Source: Nocardia rosealba
GTDB taxonomy: Bacteria; Actinomycetota; Actinomycetes; Mycobacteriales; Mycobacteriaceae
Assembly (NCBI RefSeq): GCF_020216065.1
Contig: NZ_JAIWNA010000001.1
Location: forward strand, 124,001 to 188,000
Direction of reading: 5' to 3'
Length of the DNA: 64,000 nt
Positions 54,208-62,329 of the stretch are shown piece after piece. The notes beneath the pieces were generated by a model. The model was not told where the DNA came from and made no database searches. It saw only the letters and a list, made by a program, of their open reading frames with translations. The position numbers and the translations under genes were made by a program. Position 1 is the first letter of the stretch, and each line of letters opens with the position of its first letter.

Positions 54208-55029
54208 GTGACAAGCCGGATCGTCGACGCGCAGTGGGTACGGAACCGTCGCGCGGACGCCGTCGTCATCGAAGTGACCAATGGTCATGGGCCTGCCGTC
54301 ATCCCGGGTGCCCGGTCCGTCTACTGGAAAGACCTGCTCTGGGACCGGTCGCGCCGCGAGTTCCCCACTGCTCGTGAGCTGGCCGACCGTCTCCACGCTC
54401 TCGGTGCCCACGCCGACGCCCCGGTTGTCTTCGCTGGGGACCCACCACAATTCGCGGCCTACGCACTCTGGGTCGCCACCGCTGTGGGAGTCGGGGGCGA
54501 TCTGCGCTACCTCGATGGAGGTACCGCAGCGTGGCAGCATGACCGGGCGGAGGCTGCGCGAACGCCGCTTCCCCTCGTACCGCCCCGGTTCTCCGAGGTC
54601 GTCGTCGGCCGCGAGCAGGTTCGCGCGGCGATCGACTCTCCGGCGGTCCTTCTCGACCTGCGCTCGCCCGAAGAGTTCGCGGGACACCGCGTTTCACCGT
54701 CGTCGGAGCCGGTCGACCACGGCGCCGAGCGACACGGACACATTCCCGGAGCGCTGAACCTGCCCGCACAAGACCTACTCGACCCTGCGGGCTTGCTCCG
54801 GCCGATCGACGAAATCGCCGCGCGCGTAGCGGAACTCGACATCGCCGGCGTCGACGACATCGTCGCCTACTGCCGGCTCTCCCACCGAGCCGCACTCGGC
54901 TGGCTGATCTTCACCGACCTTCTCGGTGACCATCGCCTCCGCGTCTACGACGGCTCGTGGACCGAATGGGGCAGCCTCGTCGGCGCTCCGGTCCACAACC
55001 CGGCCGAGGCGGGGGAGCCGACCTCATGA
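54208..55029 (+). CDS. Rhodanese-like sulfurtransferase
   Basis: 273 residues from GTG 54208 (GGGAGG 8 nt upstream). Two rhodanese-type halves: about 1-115 ('PVVFAGDPPQFAAYALWVAT', no Cys) and about 130-265 ('PAVLLDLRSPEEFAGHRVSP'), with active-site Cys222 in 'AYCRLSHRAALGW'. The loop CRLSHR differs from the usual CxxGxR/T form, so substrate or function may be altered. It is the first gene of the operon with the ABC importer, overlapping by 4 nt. Confidence 0.87.
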   Translation: MTSRIVDAQWVRNRRADAVVIEVTNGHGPAVIPGARSVYWKDLLWDRSRREFPTARELADRLHALGAHADAPVVFAGDPPQFAAYALWVATAVGVGGDLRYLDGGTAAWQHDRAEAARTPLPLVPPRFSEVVVGREQVRAAIDSPAVLLDLRSPEEFAGHRVSPSSEPVDHGAERHGHIPGALNLPAQDLLDPAGLLRPIDEIAARVAELDIAGVDDIVAYCRLSHRAALGWLIFTDLLGDHRLRVYDGSWTEWGSLVGAPVHNPAEAGEPTS

Positions 55030-56060
55030 CGGAATCACAAGCGCGGGTCGCACCGAGCTCCCTCGACCACGCGAAGGTGCGCCGAGAGGATGCCGAGGCG
55101 CGCAAGGGAATAGTCGCGAGCCGGCACCGGGTCGTCGCACGTCGTGTCTCCGGGGTCCTTCTTTCGGCTGTCGGGATGATGTGGGCGGCCGTCACGTTGG
55201 CGTTCCTCGCGGTGCACATCGCGCCGGGCGACCCGGTGACCGCGATCATGGGCGAGTCGAGTGATCCGGCCCTGCGGGAGCGGATCGAGCGGGACTGGGG
55301 GCTGGATCGTCCGCTGCTCGTGCAGTACGGCCTGCATCTGGGCCGGTTGTTGCACGGTGATCTCGGCTATTCGTATGTGCGCGGTGAACCCGTGGCCGAC
55401 ATCCTGTTCGGCGAGCAGTTGGTGACGAGTGCGCAGCTCGCGGGGTTCGCGCTCCTGATCGCGGTGGTGCTGGCGCCGTTGCTCGCCGTGCTCACGGCGG
55501 GTCGGCGTGATGTGTTCAGCCGGGCGACCGCGACACTGGAGGTGATCGTCGCCTCGGCGCCCCCGTTCTGGACCGGTCTGGTGCTGATCTGGGTGTTCGC
55601 GTTCACGCTGAAAGTTCTCCCGGTGACCGCGGGCAACGAATTCCAGCGGCTCGTCCTGCCCGCCGTCACCCTGGCCTTGCCGATCGCCGCGGTTCTCGCG
55701 CAGGTGATGCGGGAGGGGATCGAGCGCGCCCTGGAGCAGCCGTTCGCGCTCACCGCCCGCTCGCGCGGGATCAGCGCCACCCGGTTGCGGGTGCGGCACG
55801 GGTTGCGACATTCGCTGATTCCCGCCGCCACGCTGGCCGGCTGGGCGGTGAGCGGGCTGCTCACCGGGACGGTCGTGATCGAGGAGGTCTTCGGTCGGGC
55901 CGGTATCGGCCGGGAGACCATCGCCGCCGTCACCCATTCGGATGTGCCGGTAGTCCTCGGCGTCGCCCTGCTCACCGCCGCCATCTACCTCACCGTCACG
56001 GTCCTCGTAGACCTCGCCTACCTGTGGATCGACCCCCGCCTCCAGGAGCCGACCGCATGA
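55026..56060 (+). CDS. ABC transporter permease, DppB/OppB type
   Basis: 344 residues from ATG 55026. About six TM segments; the family signature appears as 'VAVHIAPGDPVTAIMGE'-like 'IAPGDPVTAIMGESSDPALR' and the EAA-type loop 'TARSRGISATRLRVRHGLRH'. It forms the membrane pore of an oligopeptide/dipeptide/nickel-type importer with the DppC-type partner. The first 45 residues are charged and longer than average. It overlaps both neighbours by 4 nt. Confidence 0.92.
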   Translation: MTESQARVAPSSLDHAKVRREDAEARKGIVASRHRVVARRVSGVLLSAVGMMWAAVTLAFLAVHIAPGDPVTAIMGESSDPALRERIERDWGLDRPLLVQYGLHLGRLLHGDLGYSYVRGEPVADILFGEQLVTSAQLAGFALLIAVVLAPLLAVLTAGRRDVFSRATATLEVIVASAPPFWTGLVLIWVFAFTLKVLPVTAGNEFQRLVLPAVTLALPIAAVLAQVMREGIERALEQPFALTARSRGISATRLRVRHGLRHSLIPAATLAGWAVSGLLTGTVVIEEVFGRAGIGRETIAAVTHSDVPVVLGVALLTAAIYLTVTVLVDLAYLWIDPRLQEPTA

Positions 56061-57106
56061 CCGACACCGCATCCGCTCACCTGAAAGCCGCGAAGCCGAC
56101 CGGCGGCGTCGACCCGACCGCCGGCGGTCCGTCCGATGGGCGGTACAGCGAGGCCGTCGCGGTCGAGGCAGCCGACGTGCCTCGAGGGGTCTCCGAGCGG
56201 TCCACCAACGGGTCGACATCGAAGTCGCGGACTTCGGTGGGCCGGCAGGAGACGCGCGGCAAGGTGCATGCGCTGCATCAGTTGGTCGCAGTAGCCTCGA
56301 AATGGCCGCTGAGCGTGATTGTTTCGGCGGCTGTGCTCGCGTCGGCCGCCGTCGCCGCACTCGCACCGGACCTGCTGTCGGGCAGCGACCCACTGCACAC
56401 CGATCTGCTCGCCGCCCACGAATCACCGTCCCTTGCCCACCCGTTCGGCACCGACCAGCTCGGCCGGGACGTGTTCACCCGCGTCGTGCACGGCGCTCGG
56501 CTGTCACTGTTCATCGGGGTCACCGCGACAGCGCTGGCGGTGGCCATCGGGGTGACGCTCGGATTGATCGCCGGAATCGGCAATCGGCTCGTCGATGCTG
56601 TGGCGTCGCGGGCGTTCGACCTGCTCGGGGCGTTTCCGGAGATCCTGCTCGCCCTGGTGCTCATCACGTTCACCGGCACCGGCACCGCCAACCTCATCCT
56701 CGCGATCGGTATCGCCGCCGCACCTCGGTTCGCCCGGGTGATGCGGGCCGAGACCCGGGCGGTGCGTGGCAGCGAGTTCGTGGCGCAGGCGGGGTTACTC
56801 ACGCGGTCGCGGGCACGGACCGTGGTCCGCCACATCCTGCCCAACGCGCTGCGCTCGCTGCCGGTGGTGGTCACCCTCGGGCTCGGCACGAGCATTCTCG
56901 GGGCCGCCGCGCTGAGCTTCCTCGGCTTCGGCCCGAAACCGCCCGTGCCGGAATGGGGTTCGATGCTGGCCGAAGCGCACGGTGATCTGCGGATCGCCTG
57001 GTGGTCGGTCGTCTTCCCCGGTGCCGCCGTCACCGTCGTCGTCCTCGCGACGACCGTCCTCGGCCGCTATGCCGGTCACCGTTTCGAGCGAAGGGCGCAG
57101 CTATGA
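56057..57106 (+). CDS. ABC transporter permease, DppC/OppC type
   Basis: 349 residues from ATG 56057. The N-terminal 75 residues are hydrophilic and low-complexity ('VDPTAGGPSDGRYSEAVAVE', 'TNGSTSKSRTSVGRQETR'), much longer than usual, before the first TM helix. Then 'SLAHPFGTDQLGRDVFTRVV' (OppC-family entry), TM core and EAA loop 'LTRSRARTVVRHILPNALRS'. The C-terminal 'FLGFGPKPPVPEWGSMLAEA' is conserved. It pairs with the DppB-type permease. Confidence 0.92.
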   Translation: MTDTASAHLKAAKPTGGVDPTAGGPSDGRYSEAVAVEAADVPRGVSERSTNGSTSKSRTSVGRQETRGKVHALHQLVAVASKWPLSVIVSAAVLASAAVAALAPDLLSGSDPLHTDLLAAHESPSLAHPFGTDQLGRDVFTRVVHGARLSLFIGVTATALAVAIGVTLGLIAGIGNRLVDAVASRAFDLLGAFPEILLALVLITFTGTGTANLILAIGIAAAPRFARVMRAETRAVRGSEFVAQAGLLTRSRARTVVRHILPNALRSLPVVVTLGLGTSILGAAALSFLGFGPKPPVPEWGSMLAEAHGDLRIAWWSVVFPGAAVTVVVLATTVLGRYAGHRFERRAQL

Positions 57107-58644
57107 CCGACACCCTGATCGAGGTCCAGAACCTGCGCGTCGAATTCGATGGACGTGAGGTGGTGCTTGGGGTCGATCTCGAGCTGCGCCGCGGCGAAAT
57201 CCTGGCCATCGTCGGCGAATCCGGGTCCGGGAAGTCGGTGACCACCCGCAGTCTGGTCGGTCTCGCGGGCGGCCGGGTCAGCGCCGATCGGCTCGATCTG
57301 TTCGGCGCCTCGGCCCTCGACCTCACCGAACGGCAGTGGCGTGGAATACGCGGCGCCCGAGTCGGTTTGGTGTTCCAGGACGCCCTGGTGGCGCTGGACC
57401 CGTTGCGCACCATCGCCGACGAGATCGGTGAGTCGCTGAGCGCGGTCCCGCGCAACGAGCGCAACGACCGCATCGACGGACTGCTGCGTTCCGTCGGCAT
57501 CGCCGACCCGCAGGTCCGCAAGCGGCAGCGCCCGTTTCAGCTTTCCGGCGGCCAACGCCAGCGCGCCCTGATCGCCTCGGCGCTCGCGGCGGGCCCGGAC
57601 GTCCTCATCGCCGACGAACCGACCACCGCCCTCGACGTGACGGTCCAGAAGCAGGTGCTCGAGCTGCTTGCCGCACAGGTCGCCGGTGGTCGGGCCATGA
57701 TCCTGGTCAGCCACGACCTGGCCGTCGTCTCCTCGATCGCGGATCGCATCCTGGTGATGCGGGCGGGCGAGGTCGTCGAGGCGGGGTCCGCCCGTGAGGT
57801 CATCGAGCGACCCCGGCACGAGTACACCCGCGCGCTGCTCGCGGCGGTGCCGCACGGCAGTGCCCGCGCGCGGGTCACCGAGCCGGTTTTCACCGCGGAA
57901 GGTCTCACGAAGTCGTACCGGGGAGTTCCGGCGATCACCGATATCTCCTTCGAAGTCGGTGCGGGTGAAGTGCTCGGCGTGGTGGGTGAATCCGGGTCGG
58001 GTAAGTCGACCGTGGCCAAGATCGTCACCGGGCTGATCGAGCCCGACCGCGGCGAGATGCGCTTCGGTACCGAGCCTTTGACGCGTAGGACTCGCAAACC
58101 CGGTGAGCTGGGTCTGGTCGCACAGGACTCGGTCGGTTCCTTCGACCCCCGCTACCGGGTGGGCGAGATCATCGCCGAGAGTGTCGCGCTGCGTGTGCCG
58201 CGCGCCGAACGTCGAGCCGAGGTGCTGCGCTTGCTCGACGCCGTGCACCTGCCCGCCGACACCATCGACCGACACCCACGCGAACTGTCCGGCGGGCAAC
58301 GGCAGCGGGTCAATATCGCCCGCGCGCTCGGCGCCCGCCCGCGCCTGATCGTGTGCGACGAACCGGTGTCGGCGCTCGACATCTCCGTGCAAGCCCAAAT
58401 CCTCGACCTCGTCGCCGAACTCGCCGCCACCGAAGACGTCGCGATCGTGTTCATCTCGCACGATCTGGCCGTCATCCGGCAGATCTGTCACCGGGTGCTC
58501 GTCCTGAATCACGGTGTGGTCGTCGAATCAGGTACGGCCGACGACGTTTTCCACCACCCCTGTTCGCCCTACACCCAAGCCCTGCTCGATGCCGTCCCCC
58601 GACTGGCGGTCCCGGCTCCCACAGAAAGCTCCTCGCGTGCGTAA
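57103..58644 (+). CDS. ABC transporter ATP-binding protein with two fused ATPase domains (DppD-DppF type)
   Basis: 513 residues from ATG 57103. The first NBD (about 1-245) has Walker A 'GESGSGKSVTTRS' and signature 'LSGGQRQRALIAS'. The second (about 265-500) has 'GESGSGKSTVAKI', 'LSGGQRQRVNIAR' and 'VAIVFISHDLAVIR'. One protein therefore supplies both motors of the importer. Both domains look active. The C-terminus ends in the usual oligopeptide extension 'HHPCSPYTQALLDAVP'. It overlaps the binding-protein gene by 8 nt. Confidence 0.94.
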   Translation: MTDTLIEVQNLRVEFDGREVVLGVDLELRRGEILAIVGESGSGKSVTTRSLVGLAGGRVSADRLDLFGASALDLTERQWRGIRGARVGLVFQDALVALDPLRTIADEIGESLSAVPRNERNDRIDGLLRSVGIADPQVRKRQRPFQLSGGQRQRALIASALAAGPDVLIADEPTTALDVTVQKQVLELLAAQVAGGRAMILVSHDLAVVSSIADRILVMRAGEVVEAGSAREVIERPRHEYTRALLAAVPHGSARARVTEPVFTAEGLTKSYRGVPAITDISFEVGAGEVLGVVGESGSGKSTVAKIVTGLIEPDRGEMRFGTEPLTRRTRKPGELGLVAQDSVGSFDPRYRVGEIIAESVALRVPRAERRAEVLRLLDAVHLPADTIDRHPRELSGGQRQRVNIARALGARPRLIVCDEPVSALDISVQAQILDLVAELAATEDVAIVFISHDLAVIRQICHRVLVLNHGVVVESGTADDVFHHPCSPYTQALLDAVPRLAVPAPTESSSRA

Positions 58645-60340
58645 TCGCCTCACCCGACTGTTCACCGCGCTGCTGCTGGCCACCGCGCTGGCCGCGAGCG
58701 CCTGCGCCGCCGACCCCGAACCCGGCGGCGGCGGTGGTGGCCCGACCACTCCGCCGCAGGCAGGCGGCACCTTCACCATCGCCTTGCCTGCCTATCCGTC
58801 GCGCGGCCTCAGCCCGCACTACGGCGCGGCCTTCGACGCCTCCCAGGTGCTGCGGAGCAGCTTCGACAGCTTGATCGCGGAGGACCATGACGAGCAGTTC
58901 CATCCCTGGCTTGCCACGGAATGGACCATCTCGCCGGACGGCCTGGTCTACGAATTCGCCCTGCGCAAGGACGTCACCTTCCACAACGGCGAGAAGTTCG
59001 ACGCCGCGGCGGTGAAGGCGAATATCGACGCCTTGCGCAACCCCGACTACCCGTCCTGGACGGTGCTGGGCCTGCTGCAGTATTCGAGTGTGAGCGCGGT
59101 CGACGTGCTCGACCCGTACAAGGTGCGCATCACCTTGAGCACCCCGCGCGCCGATTTCCTGTCCACCCTCGGCGGACTCAGCGGCGCCATCGTCGCCCCG
59201 AGCAGCCTGAAGGCCGACAAGCAGGCGCTGACCAGCGGCGCGGGGTTCGTCGGGTCAGGCCCGTTCGTGCTCGACAAAGTGGTGCAGGGCCAGGAACTGC
59301 GGTACCGGAAGAACGCTGCCTACAACTGGGCTCCCGCCACCGCGAAACACCAGGGTGCCGCCTACGTCGACGAACTGGTGGTGAAGTTCATCCCTGAGGC
59401 CGCCACCCGCGCCGGACTGCTGCGCAGTGGTGAGGTGAACGCCATCGGCACTGTGAAGGCCACCGATATCGGCCTGTTCGACGGTGTCGGCGGATTCCAG
59501 TACGAGCAGATCGGTTCGGCGGCCTCGCCGTGGGTCATCATGCTCAACCTCACCCACGGTGCCACCACCGATGTGCGCGTGCGTCGCGCCATCGCCAAGG
59601 GTGTCGACATCGCCGCTGTCACCAAGAGTCTCACCAAGGACACCCAGCAGCGCGCGTGGAGCCTGATCTCCCCGGACAGCGCCTACTACGACCCGAAGTT
59701 CGAGAACAAGGGCGGCCCCGAACTCGACGCCGCGAAAGCGCTTCTGGCGGAGGCCGGCTGGACCGGCACCGATGCCGAGGGCTACCGCACCGACGGTACC
59801 GGCAAGCGGTTGACCGTTCGATTGGTCGCCACCAACCCCACCTACCCCGAGGACGATTTCCTGAAGGCCTGGCAGGCCGAATTGCGCCAGAACCTCGGCA
59901 TTCAGGTGGAACTGCAATTCGTCGACAACGCCCAGATCTACGACCTGCTGGCCCGCAACGACTACGAAGCCTTTCCCCGTCAGGTCGGCGGCCTCGACCT
60001 GTCGCTGCAATTCAACCGCGCCTACGGGTCGACCACCCCCGACCTGAAATACGGCCAGATCGACGGCATCACCATCGGCTCCATCGTCGGCGGCTCCAAG
60101 CTGGCCGACCCGCAGGTGGACCGGTGGCTCGTCGACGCGACCAAAGCCACCGATCGCGAACAGCGCAAACAACTGTTCAACCGCATCACCGCCCACCTTC
60201 TCGACAATGCCGTCGCGATCCCCCTCTACACCGACCGCAACAGCGTCGCCGCCGACGCGACCGTGCACAACCCGACCTCGCTGTTCGATGCCCCTCGCAA
60301 CAGCGTCAACGGCTGGGCCTACGACATCGCCGTCCGCTGA
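58637..60340 (+). CDS. ABC transporter substrate-binding lipoprotein, family 5
   Basis: 567 residues from GTG 58637. Signal peptide and Cys23 ('ALAASAC', a slightly atypical lipobox), Gly-rich linker, then the SBP-bac-5 fold: 'LIAEDHDEQFHPWLATEWTI' with 'FALRKDVTFHNGEKFDAAAV', and 'VWSLIS'-type 'RAWSLISPDSAYYDPKFE'. It catches the ligand outside and delivers it to the permeases. Members bind peptides, nickel chelates, glutathione or sugars, so the ligand cannot be named. It lies 29 bp before the AfsA-like gene. Confidence 0.93.
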   Translation: MRNRLTRLFTALLLATALAASACAADPEPGGGGGGPTTPPQAGGTFTIALPAYPSRGLSPHYGAAFDASQVLRSSFDSLIAEDHDEQFHPWLATEWTISPDGLVYEFALRKDVTFHNGEKFDAAAVKANIDALRNPDYPSWTVLGLLQYSSVSAVDVLDPYKVRITLSTPRADFLSTLGGLSGAIVAPSSLKADKQALTSGAGFVGSGPFVLDKVVQGQELRYRKNAAYNWAPATAKHQGAAYVDELVVKFIPEAATRAGLLRSGEVNAIGTVKATDIGLFDGVGGFQYEQIGSAASPWVIMLNLTHGATTDVRVRRAIAKGVDIAAVTKSLTKDTQQRAWSLISPDSAYYDPKFENKGGPELDAAKALLAEAGWTGTDAEGYRTDGTGKRLTVRLVATNPTYPEDDFLKAWQAELRQNLGIQVELQFVDNAQIYDLLARNDYEAFPRQVGGLDLSLQFNRAYGSTTPDLKYGQIDGITIGSIVGGSKLADPQVDRWLVDATKATDREQRKQLFNRITAHLLDNAVAIPLYTDRNSVAADATVHNPTSLFDAPRNSVNGWAYDIAVR

Positions 60341-60369
60341 CCAGCATCCTCCTCCCGGAAGGCTCGATC

Positions 60370-61362
60370 ATGACCGTCGCCACCCCCACCCCTACCCTCA
60401 CTTTCGACCGCAATATCCCGCGCGGACTCGTGCACCGCGAATCCATCGCCGAGGTGTTCCTCACCGACGCGCAACCGACGCCGGACGGTGCGATCTTCGC
60501 CGCCCAATTACCGCGCAACCATTCCTATTTCAGCGATCATCGCGGCACCGCGACCACCTATGACCCGCTGTTGCTGATCGAGGTGTTCCGGCAGGTCGCC
60601 ATCTATTACGCGCATTCCTTCGTCGGGGTGGCGCGCTCGGAGAAATTCATCTTCGGGTCCGCCGACTTCACCATCGCCGACGCCGACACCCTGCGCATCG
60701 GCCAGTGCCCCGGGCACTGCGTCATCGAGGCGCGCGTGATCGCCGACAAACGACGCGACGACCAGATCATCGGCCTCACCCTGGAAATGGTCGCCGAGAT
60801 CGAGGGCCACGAGGCGGCCCGGGAGATCATGGTCTACCAGTGGATGCCCGCGCCGGTGTGGAACCGGATCCGGGTGCGTGGGCGCGAATCGCTCGGCCTG
60901 CCGGCCGAGCCGAGTATTCCGGCCCAGCCGCCGGTCGCCCGGATGCGCCCGGGTTCGGTGGGCAGGCACAACCCGCGCAACGCCATCCTCGCCAACCCGG
61001 TGCTCACCGGGGAGGAACTGACCGCGCTCACCATCATCGACACCGATCATCCGTCGCTGTTCGACCACGCCCTCGACCATGTGCCCGGCATGCTGCAGTT
61101 CGAGGCGGCCCGGCAGGTGGCGATGGCGGCCGCCAACGCCATTCTCGGCCTGGACACCAGCCGGATGGTGATGCACCGGCTCGGCATCGAATTCACCAAA
61201 TTCGGGGAATTCGAACGGGATACGATCGCCCGCGCCACCGTCACCGGTGACACCGACGGCGCCCGCGCCCGGGTGAGCCTCACCCAGGGCACCGATGTGA
61301 TCGCCGCCGGTGACGTGGAACTGCGTTTCCGTCCCGCCGATATCAGGACGATGGTCCAGTGA
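60370..61362 (+). CDS. AfsA/ScbA/BarX-family protein (gamma-butyrolactone synthase-like)
   Basis: 330 residues from ATG 60370. Two AfsA hotdog repeats: repeat 1 (about 17-155) with 'LPRNHSYFSDHRGTATTYDP' and 'LLLIEVFRQVAIYYAHSF', repeat 2 (about 190-325) with 'FDHALDHVPGMLQFEAARQV'. In Streptomyces this enzyme joins a beta-ketoacyl chain to dihydroxyacetone phosphate, the first step of A-factor-type signals. The HAD gene overlapping by 4 nt could remove the phosphate. No butyrolactone receptor (ArpA-type TetR) or dedicated reductase is beside it. Its place in an import operon is unusual. The start before this ATG is not conserved. Confidence 0.9.
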   Translation: MTVATPTPTLTFDRNIPRGLVHRESIAEVFLTDAQPTPDGAIFAAQLPRNHSYFSDHRGTATTYDPLLLIEVFRQVAIYYAHSFVGVARSEKFIFGSADFTIADADTLRIGQCPGHCVIEARVIADKRRDDQIIGLTLEMVAEIEGHEAAREIMVYQWMPAPVWNRIRVRGRESLGLPAEPSIPAQPPVARMRPGSVGRHNPRNAILANPVLTGEELTALTIIDTDHPSLFDHALDHVPGMLQFEAARQVAMAAANAILGLDTSRMVMHRLGIEFTKFGEFERDTIARATVTGDTDGARARVSLTQGTDVIAAGDVELRFRPADIRTMVQ

Positions 61363-62006
61363 GCGCCCCGTTCGTCTGGTTCGATTTCGGCGGCGTGCTC
61401 TCCCCACCGCTCGACGAGCTGTTCCAGCGCTACGAACAGGTGGCGGGCATCCCCGTCGACCTGTTCAAGCACGCGATCGCCGAGGTGGGCGCCCAGTACG
61501 GGCTGGCTCCGCTGGCCCCGATCGAACTGGCCCTGCTCGACGAACGCACCTGGGTGGCGAAGTTGCACGCGGTGCTCCGGGCCAAGGCACCCGAGCTCGA
61601 CTTGTCGCGCAGTGAACCGGATTTCGGCAGACAGTGGTTCGCCGGGCACGAGGTGAACCACGCGGTCCGTAATTTCGCCATCGAGCTGGCGGGCGAAGGA
61701 GTCCGCGTCGGCGTACTGAGTAACAATGTCGTCGAATGGGAGCCGTACTGGCGCACCATGATCGACCTCGACGGCCACCTCAGCGCCCTGATCGATTCGT
61801 GCAAGGTCGGCTTCCGCAAACCCGACCCGGAGATCTTCACTCTCGCCGCGGAGACCGCCGGTGTGCTCCCGGGAGAATGTGTCCTTGTCGACGACCTGGC
61901 CGAAAACTGCGCGGCGGCAAGGGAAGCCGGGTGGACCGCCGTGCAGTACCGCGACGCCGACCAAGCCATCGCCGACGTGCGTAGGGCCATATACGAGGCC
62001 CGATGA
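61359..62006 (+). CDS. HAD-superfamily subclass IA hydrolase
   Basis: 215 residues from GTG 61359, overlapping the AfsA-like gene by 4 nt. Motif I is 'WFDFGGVLSPP' (nucleophile Asp9, with Gly instead of the second Asp), motif II 'VGVLSNNVVEW', the Lys in 'CKVGFRKPDPEIF', motif III 'CVLVDDLAENCAAAR'. Replacement of the second Asp is typical of the epoxide-hydrolase-N/GGVL group, where phosphatase activity may be low or different. In this context it may be the phosphatase of a butenolide-type pathway, which is an inference. Confidence 0.87.
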   Translation: MSAPFVWFDFGGVLSPPLDELFQRYEQVAGIPVDLFKHAIAEVGAQYGLAPLAPIELALLDERTWVAKLHAVLRAKAPELDLSRSEPDFGRQWFAGHEVNHAVRNFAIELAGEGVRVGVLSNNVVEWEPYWRTMIDLDGHLSALIDSCKVGFRKPDPEIFTLAAETAGVLPGECVLVDDLAENCAAAREAGWTAVQYRDADQAIADVRRAIYEAR

Positions 62007-62329
62007 TGCGACGGCATCCGCAGCGCCCGGCTGAAAGCTGTGCACACAGGCACCTGGTAGCCACAAGCACGGCCCGCGATCCGATCCTGCGCACGAGCGC
62101 TGAAGGCTCGAGCGCCCCCGTCCAGTGGTCTGTTCAGCGCGATGGCGCATGGGGTGGGGCGGGGCCGGTCCGGTGGTTGTTCCGGTGGGATGGCGGCGCA
62201 TGGGGTGGGGCCGACCCGGCTCGGCGGTCGGGCCGGGTCGGCGACCCGCGAGGTGTGGAAGGTGTTCGCCCCGGGTCGGCATGGCGTGGCAGCGGGTTCG
62301 TCCCGGCCGGTCTCGACCCGGTGGCCCGC
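62007..62329. other. 323-bp intergenic stretch between the HAD and FAD monooxygenase genes
   Basis: Two convergent genes end here. It contains a direct repeat: GCATGGGGTGGGGC at 62147-62160 and again at 62198-62211, each preceded by GATGGCG, within a G-rich run of about 120 bp. No open frame with coding character, no clear hairpin. It may be remnants of a slipped duplication. Confidence 0.5.

Noticed and set aside
59530-61362. 610-residue frame giving the AfsA-like protein a long N-terminus
   Set aside because: The first 280 residues are an out-of-frame reading of the binding-protein gene; AfsA proteins of about 300 residues start at 60370.
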